Shown here one piece after another: positions 57,503 through 64,000 of a stretch of DNA of 64,000 nt. The position numbers and the translations under genes were made by a program. This DNA is from Undaria pinnatifida. Its lineage: Eukaryota; Sar; Phaeophyceae; Laminariales; Alariaceae. The notes below the pieces were generated by a model, which was given only the letters and a program-made list of their open reading frames with translations, was not told the DNA's origin and searched no databases. The stretch is taken from the NCBI GenBank assembly GCA_012845835.1, contig JABAKD010000019.1, positions 11,834,344 to 11,898,343 on the forward strand. Direction: 5' to 3'. The first letter of the stretch is position 1, and every line of letters begins with the position of its first letter.

Positions 57503-57878
57503 CTGCTTGAGAGTTTCTCAGGCCAATGTTGGCCAAAATCGCCGCGGAAAATCGAATATTTCCGTAATTCTGGAAAGTTTCGAAAACCATTTCTACAAAA
57601 TTGGGCTCACAGGCGACTGTCCAGGCAAAGTTTGGCTGAGATATTGGAAAATTTAATGTTAAAACTCAAACTTATATCCTTCCGTTGTCATCGGTCTTGC
57701 CCAATTTTGTAGAATTGTTTTTCGAAACTTGAACAGTAGTTATGTTTTTCGAAACTCGAACTTTCCAGAATTCCGGGAAGAAAAAATAACCTTGATAATA
57801 ATTTAGGGTTCGTTTTCGGATCTCTCGCAAAAAACCGATGTCACCACATTTTGCTACTCGTACTAATTGTTTTCGTTT

Positions 57879-58142
57879 GCGCACTTGTACTTTCCAGCTT
57901 CTAGACAAGCCGTGGTCACAGGTGTCGTCCCTTCTTTCCTTCGGGTCAGCAATCCCACTGCTCGTCGATTTTTCATTGAGTGTTGCTAACACACGCTCTC
58001 GCGCTTTCCGCGAGTCATTTTGTGCCCTAGAAAAAGTCCCCACGAATTTATACGAGTATGCATGCATGCACTCGGGGGGATTGGAACTCATGAAACTAAC
58101 CTATACCAGGGTCGAGGATAACCTGATACGCCAACGGGGCGA
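57879..58142 (-). mobile_element. SINE-2 (tRNA-derived), copy 3
   Basis: The minus-strand head GTTGGCGTATCAGGTTATCC (A-box layout) and the worn B-box GAGTTCCAATCC lie at the right. The body runs leftward through a CTCTCGCGCTTTCCGCG block and ACAGGTGTCGTCCCTTC, ending at CCAGCTTCTAGACAAG. About 80% similar by eye to 34680-34968. Confidence 0.85.
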
Positions 58143-58257
58143 CCGGACCGCATTTGGTACCATGTACAGCAGTAGTGCATGCGAGTGTGCTGTTTGCCAC
58201 CATTTAACTCTATTCATGCTTGTCTAGTTATCTGTTTTCATGACCGCAACCAGACGC

Positions 58258-58426
58258 TTAGTCTAGTCCGTCCCACAGCATTGCTACTGCACCACTGCCG
58301 GCAGCAAGCGTTGCGTCGCAGCAGCGTAGCGCGCCCTCGAGGTAGAGCAACAGGGTAAGCATCAACCAACAAGTGTAGTCACCGTCAATGCGAACATTGT
58401 GTAATGCAGTACCCAGCAGCAGCACA
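58258..58426 (-). CDS. Candidate terminal exon with two hydrophobic segments
   Basis: After the acceptor AACAGACTACAG the minus frame reads YAVLLLGTALHNVRIDGDYT, CWLMLTLLLYLEGALRCCDA and TLAAGSGAVAMLWDGLD, then TAA at 58258-58260. Hydrophobic segments alternate with charged turns, as in a membrane protein. The start overlaps a GTACGCTGTGCTG-type dispersed motif, so part of the openness may come from repeats. Function unknown. Confidence 0.3.
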
Positions 58427-58778
58427 GCGTACCTGTAGTCTGTTGGGGTCAATTTGTCTGGTGCTCCAGTCTGTTGGAGAGCGATGCATGTCGGAACGTA
58501 AGAGGCAAAGAAACGAAAAAACTCGATATGGACCTCTCTTACCCGGGGGCTGCACATTGGAAGGTGGACACAAGAGTGACGGGTTTGGTCTGCGCTACTG
58601 CTGTGCTGTTGTGATCCCTCCAACCCCATGTGTGCTGTGCCTCTGCGTCGCACCACGGGCTTCATTGCTTTTGCGCGGTGTTCGTCCAGCCTCGAGCATA
58701 TACTCACATGGCCACAAAAATAACGAAAAGAAAGGGAGGGAAAAAAAGCGGACACTTTTTACGTTCGCACCTGGGCAA

Positions 58779-58894
58779 GCGAGAACCCGAACAGCACCAC
58801 CAGGTCCGTCAGCACCTCCAACGGCTTCATGGCCAAGTCGCAGTGCTCGGGAAGACCGAGGTGGCTGCGCAGACAGAGACGATTACGGAGAAAG
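58779..58894 (+). CDS. Candidate internal exon
   Basis: The plus frame reads REPEQHHQVRQHLQRLHGQV then AVLGKTEVAAQTETITEK, and ends at a strong donor, GAGAAAG/GTAAGT. The acceptor would be the AG at 58777-58778 after a T-rich stretch. An alternative frame is also open, and no flanking exons were identified. Function unknown. Confidence 0.3.
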
Positions 58895-60196
58895 GTAAGT
58901 CAGCTCTCTGTTGCATGGACGAATACCAGCACGAGGACGAGCACGGGCACAACTAACCTTGGGTCCGTTCAAGAGAGATCAAACAGGCCGTTGAGGATTA
59001 TTTTCAGGAAAAAAGACAACAGGAGCCAAAAAAAAAAGCGAGAGCGGTACGGCATCGATTGGCATGCATGTGTGATCGTCAGAGCATGCATTGAGGAAGA
59101 GCAAGGCTAGCGACTAGAGGGACAAAGGCTCTCGGCCAAAGGCTGCCGCCCGGCCCTTGCGCTTGTGGTTCACTAGGCCAAAGCATGCTACCCTATCCGC
59201 TTGCCTGGACTCCAACAAGGCTCTCACCACCAGAGTCTCTGTAGAATCCACCCAAGGAAATAAACTCCCGCCCTAAAAATATTGCGCACAGCAGCACAGC
59301 AGCACAGCAGCAGCCGTTGTTTCCACAAAGAATCCGTCCATCCGTCGACGCAGGAGAGAGCAGAGCGCGGCAGGAACACACGAACGTAGGAGAGGGTAGG
59401 GAGGACGCACGTTGGGGGCACGTTTGGTCTACGCTGTGCAGAGCTCGCACTTCCTTCTCTCTCCGACGCACACTGTTGTCTGTTCTACTCGGGTTCACAA
59501 GAGAGCAGCATCACAAGCGCACACAGCGGCAACACAGCAGTACACAGTACAGAGTAAAAAATGGCAGGTTCGTAAAAGAATACCAGTTCCTCTTTGAATA
59601 TCGCTTACCAGATCATGGCGCGCGTGTTTTGTTTAGCATAGTTCCCCTCATACGTCATCTTCTCCCTAGGCAGCTGGTATGCGTGATTCCGCGTAGGGTA
59701 ATACGGTGGCAGCTCGGAGCTCCGTCTTGTGTGAGGGGAGTGGGGTGGCTAGGCTACTTGTTCCGATGCGAGCTTAGAGTTGGTTCTGGCAATATGTGGA
59801 TCCGTGGTTTGTTTATTGCCCGAGGCGTTTTTTAAAAGGGGGTGATTAAGTCGACGGTTGGTCATTTTTTTCGTCGCTGCCGGCCCTGTGCAGCGAGCTG
59901 TGTGCAACTGCTGCTGCCCTGCTGACAATGCTGCTGCTGCCTGCTGCTGTGCTACCGTATACGCGTATACCGGTATAGCTGTGTTGTTGTGCCTGTTCAT
60001 CTCTTTGATGGTGTCCCTGTGCCACTGCTACCGCTGCCACGTGCTATATCTGCCGTCGAGCGATTTGGTGAGTGCCCACATGAAGCGGTCCTTCTTCTGT
60101 TCTGTTTGTTCTGTGTCGTCTAGACGTCTTGTGACGCATCTATGGACGCCTTTTTCTTGCATGATATCTCTTAGACCTCCTTGCTCCCTGCCCAGG

Positions 60197-60340
60197 ATGC
60201 TCATACTCCCGGCACTCGCAGTGTTTTTGCTATTAGCAGTACTGGTAACACTCCGAGTACACGCAGCGATGCTCATACTCCCGGCACTCGCAGTGTTTTT
60301 GCTATTAGCAGTACTGGTAACACTCCGAGTACACGCAGCA
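60197..60340 (+). repeat. Perfect 72-bp tandem duplication
   Basis: Two identical units (60197-60268, 60269-60340) start ATGCTCATACTCCCGGCACT. 72 is a multiple of three, so the surrounding plus-strand frame (59858-60478) repeats a hydrophobic 24-residue peptide. That frame is Cys/Ala-rich from CTG/TGC repeats and is not convincing as a gene. Confidence 0.95.
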
Positions 60341-60594
60341 CGCAGTGCTCCAAATACTATTAGTCTAGTCTATAGCATCTGCTGTGCTGGGCTGTTTTTC
60401 CTCGACGATAACACGATCCATGCCGGCATAGTTTCCCACCAATTTCAGCAGCAGCATACAAGTATTGAAATTAATTAGTGTACTGCTATATACCAGGTAT
60501 GATACTGCCCTTAGAGAGCTCTTGCGCAGGTGTGCAATTGCATTCCCCGTGTGTTGTATATACGTATACCAAAACCCCGCTGGTATAGAACTAC

Positions 60595-62219
60595 GTTGTT
60601 GTTCTCACATTAACTCGCATAATCAAGTCCGTGGTCACAGGACAGACTCCAGTCACTCTGGAGCGTGGAGGAATACCCCACCGAAAAAAACACAAACAAA
60701 ACCAAAAATGGTACGGATAAATCATCGCAGCCGACGCAGCTATTAATAATGTCTCCGCCATAACAATATAAAAATAGGAAATTGGGAGTCAGCCTACGAC
60801 GTGCCAGGTTGATACTACTGGCACATTCGTCTCATTACTTGCGCCTGAAAAAGCCCGACTACACCACTTGCCACCCAGAAAAGACTACGACGTACCAGTA
60901 TTTATTTAGAAAAACATACATTACACGTGGTACTCATCACTACGCATACCCACGTCAGACTCAAGTCATTTGGAAAACAAAAGAAAACAAAAGAAAAGAC
61001 ACAAAAGAAAACTTTGAAAAGATGAAAAATAAAGCGAAACGGGAAAGGAAAGGAAAAGAGAAGAAAACAAAACGAAACAAAACAAAACAAAACAAAACGA
61101 AACGAAAGAAAAGAAGGAAAAAAAGAAACGAAGAGGAAGCAAGGGAACACAATACACTGTACTGTTAATGGCAGACCCTAGGAACCGACTAAATACGGCA
61201 TTGGTCTCATAGAGGGTATCAAGTGTATCAATGGCACAGGGGGGAGAACGCGACAAGGCGAGGTCAGACCGGCGTTACGATAACTTGTGACGGTCATTGG
61301 AAGGCCCACAAGCTTCAGGACGATGATGGCCAGACCCAGACTTCAGTCGCCCCCCCTTCCCCCGTCCCTCCTTCCCCCCTCCCCCCCCCCCCCCCCCCCC
61401 CCCCTCCCCTCCCCTCCCCCCTCCCCCCGGCCGCTTAGAGATATCGACGGTGAATGGCGCTGCCGCGGCCTTTGCGTGTCGCTCTGCAGCTTTGCATTTC
61501 TCCGCGTCATGCCATTTCCGCATGAATGACTCTGCTCCCTCCTCTGCCCGTCGAAACCATCTGCCGGCCTTCGAACTTCATTCCAAAGGTCGACATATCC
61601 TCCTTCAGGTGAACCATCTAATCCTTCTATCTTGCCCCCCTGAGTAGCCCTTACCCCCAACAAGCTCCCCAAACAATACCCTCTGCGGCAGACGTTCCTC
61701 CCCCATACGTGCTACGAATCCCGCAAACAATATCCTCCGTTTGCGCACTATCGCCTCTATGCTCTCGGAAGCTGTATTGGGAAGCGCGTCGGCGTACGAT
61801 AGGGTGTGGTCGTCACGCTTCGGTTTCCGCCATCCGAGGCATCGGAGAAGCATGGAGTGGTGAACCCGTCGTAGCCTGTCATAGTCAGGCTTGTTCGGGA
61901 TCCACGTCGTGCAACCGAAAAAGTAGAGTCTCGATCACCTCGGCTTTCAGCAACCGCACCTTCAGTCGTAAGCGCACACCCGGGCGATCATAGATTTCCA
62001 TCTTGTACCGCTGGAAGCACGCCCAGGCACTCTGAAGACGCCGCGTGATCTCGATGCTGAGGTTTCTAAGTGCGCTGATAGTCCCGCCCAAGTACACAAA
62101 CTCGATCGTTTGTTTGTATACCTGGCCGGCTGCATTGATGGCAAACGACACCTTCCCGCCACCTTTTAGTCTGCAGGTACATGATCTCCGTTTTGGCCTC
62201 GGAGACCATAAGCCCGCTT
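60595..62219 (-). mobile_element. LINE 3' half, minus strand, frameshifted
   Basis: Reading right to left, it begins in the reverse transcriptase C-terminal region (GLMVSEAKTEIMYLQTK, then AAGQVYKQTIEFVYLGGTIS, the widespread 'YLG' LINE motif). It continues in a second frame (61853-61605: LLRCLGWRKPKRDDHTLSYA, RILFAGFVARMGEERLP). A frameshift near 61880 breaks the ORF. After this come the C-rich (plus-strand) array, the conserved 3' UTR, the A-rich tract and the terminus GTTGTTGTTCTCAC (plus-strand reading). It is 5'-truncated at about 62219. Confidence 0.9.
61353..61427 (-). repeat. C-rich array (plus strand) of the LINE
   Basis: Counterpart of the G-rich array at 641-833, but only about 75 bases long. 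Confidence 0.9.
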
Positions 62220-63175
62220 AGGTATATAGACTATATCACCACGATGATGCTATATATTATACGATCCAGACGCCGGCATTTTCACAGTCTCCACAGCAGC
62301 AGCAACAGCAATACAGCGGTAGAGCCCGCTATCAGTGCGCTGCTGCTGCTACGTAGCCTTGCAGCTTGGAGCGCTCGTATACACGTGTACATGTGACGTC
62401 GGACCGGGTACGTACCGTACGTACAAGATAAATCCAGGCCGGCCCCGTCAAAAACGACCGAGAATCTCGAGTATCGACCATACAAGGAATCTTGAATACC
62501 TGGTAGATTGTTATTATTGTTGTGGCGACGTGATTTCACCGCCCGGTTCGCGGAAATTTCAGAAAAATCGAGGCATCATGAGCGCATACAACAACTGACA
62601 GGTGCAGCAGCCGCGGTGTCGTCGTTCGTGAAAATCGCGCTTGAGATCAGTGATTGGTGCTGGCCCCGTCTCATATTATGGAACTACTAACGTATCAATA
62701 TCGTTTTTCAGAACCGAGCTCCGCGTTTTTTTCCTGTCACACGCACTAACTTTAAGACATTCTCCTTTCCAGACTACTGAGCGGGCTCAGGTGTCTTGAA
62801 ACAGATCTCCTCAGAGAATTCCCACGTGTGAAAGACGCTGCGTTTTGCACGTTGAAACCTGGCTTATCTTGTTTTCGTTTTGTTCACGAGGCATCATCAT
62901 ACCAGGTCCCAGCTTAGCTACGCTACGCTCAGCAGTGCACCGCAGCGGCCAGCAAAGCAGCGGCGTGCGGTGCGGTGCGATGCGGTCGTGCCCTGCCGTG
63001 CGGTGCGGTACTGTGCCGTGCTCTGCCGCGCTGTGCCGTGCTGTGCTGTACTTACTCTTTCGTACATGCCAGGTCTCTTCCGACGAAGTGCCATACAGCA
63101 GCAGTACGGAGGTACACCACACCAGGTTTGCACGACGATGGCCCCTGCAATAGCAATGGGATATGGTGCATTGGA
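62220..63175. other. No gene recognised; GTGCGGT-type repeat
   Basis: A CTG/CAG-rich patch lies at 62285-62350. At 62965-63050 there is a degenerate pentanucleotide repeat of GTGCG/GTGCC/CTGTGC type. No coding signal is trusted. Confidence 0.5.
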
Positions 63176-63179
63176 CGGC

Positions 63180-63645
63180 TCTATTGTTGTCGTTGGTAAA
63201 GGCTATCGATTAGTATATTTCTCGATCTCTTGCCGTCGGTAGTGTCTGTCGATAGGGTAACTCCCCAACGTATTGGCCAGGCACGGGTGTGCTGAAGTAC
63301 CTGCTATTGTCACCGACAATGGGTATCGATGGATAGCTTGTACAATCTATTGCGGCCGGCGATGGTTTTCGATAGATACATTTCTTGAACAATTGTGTCT
63401 GGAAATGGCCATCGATGGCCACCGCTTACAATCTACTGTGGCGAACAATGCCTATCGGTGGATGCATGTCTAAATCTATTGCGGCCGGCAATGTCTATCG
63501 ATAGATAGCTTGCATGCACAATCTATTGTGACCGGCAATGGCTCTCGATAGATGCGTTTCTTGATCTATTGTGACCGGAAACGGCTATCGATGGTCACCG
63601 TTTACAATCCATTGTGGTGGGCAATGTCTACCGACGGACACCATC
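63180..63645 (+). repeat. ~45-bp degenerate minisatellite
   Basis: About nine units (starts near 63182, 63225, 63302, 63347, 63395, 63435, 63476, 63524, 63566, 63608) follow CAATCTATTGnGnCCGGCAA plus TGGCTATCGATAGAT. Spacing alternates between about 40-42 and 45-48 bp. ATCGAT palindromes recur in each unit. Confidence 0.85.
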
Positions 63646-63649
63646 ACCG

Positions 63650-64000
63650 AGCTATTTCTACTTTTTTGTTCTGCATCTCGTACGATGTACTGATGATGTA
63701 CCGTGAATACCACGTTACGACATCCTTCAGGAAGCTAAGAGCTTCCACGAAGAGCTGTCATACAAATACGTCTTTACGTACCCGTTGACCTGTTAGGGCT
63801 TCAAGATGGGGGTTCGTCGTCGGGACATCCGATAGCCGGCCAAAGCCCTCACATGCCCACAAAGCTGAGAGCTTCCACACAGACCGGCAATACGGCTATA
63901 CGCGCTCATTTGTGGCGCCAGCCGCCTAGGAGTGGAGACCACAGCCTGGACAATAGACACAACAATGGTATATTGCGTCGACAGTGGACTACTCGTAGCA
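63650..64000. other. No gene recognised
   Basis: A GAAGCTAAGAGCTTCCACGA / AAGCTGAGAGCTTCCACACA doublet (63732 and 63864, 132 bp apart) is the only structure noted. Confidence 0.5.

Noticed and set aside
59858-60478. 206-aa Cys/Ala/Leu-rich ORF
   Set aside because: Built from CTG/TGC repeats and an exact 72-bp duplication. No domain and no splice context.

Overview
This window looks like a slice of a large, repeat-rich nuclear genome of a eukaryote. There are no bacterial-style operons. Coding sequence is broken by GT-AG introns of 0.8 to 10 kb, and most of the DNA consists of transposon remnants, tRNA-derived SINEs, foldback elements, minisatellites and microsatellites. The composition is mixed and CTG/CAG-rich, and long introns sit between short exons. 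This would fit an alga of the brown-algal/stramenopile type, but no feature here proves the lineage, so the assignment is tentative.

One gene can be assembled with confidence. On the + strand, eight exons spread over 5275-30625 encode a 358-residue cytosolic pyrimidine 5'-nucleotidase (UMPH-1/NT5C3 family, HAD superfamily). All four HAD motifs are present, every splice junction is GT-AG, and all reading phases agree. About 1.08 kb of coding sequence occupies 25.4 kb. The introns carry a 5'-truncated LINE end, a long-TIR foldback element, a SINE, a huge AAT microsatellite, two minisatellite blocks, several MITE families and an 8-bp-TSD hAT-like element. Two intron features derive from the gene itself. 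One is a G-rich tandem array in intron 4 whose units resemble the exon 4/intron 4 splice junction. The other is a decayed duplicate of exon 6, 341 bp upstream of the real one.

From 30.6 to 64 kb, genes are sparse and less certain. A minus-strand membrane-protein exon lies at 51684-52158, with a frameshifted, truncated duplicate just upstream in its own orientation. An isolated coding-like ORF (41918-42193) sits in the middle of a 1845-bp element with 22-bp perfect terminal inverted repeats and an 8-bp target-site duplication (hAT-like). The rest of that element is built from a 41-bp minisatellite. Weaker candidate exons are at 54.3, 57.2-57.5, 58.3-58.4 and 58.8 kb. Two tRNA-derived SINE families, a tandemly arrayed tRNA-like repeat, further hAT-like and foldback elements, and a promoter-like triple CCAAT repeat fill much of the remainder.

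Both ends of the window carry 3' parts of the same LINE in opposite orientation (1-1546 plus, 60595-62219 minus). Two shorter 3' ends lie at 5838-5958 and 32414-33041. No intact transposase, integrase or complete reverse transcriptase, and no true tRNA or rRNA gene, was found.
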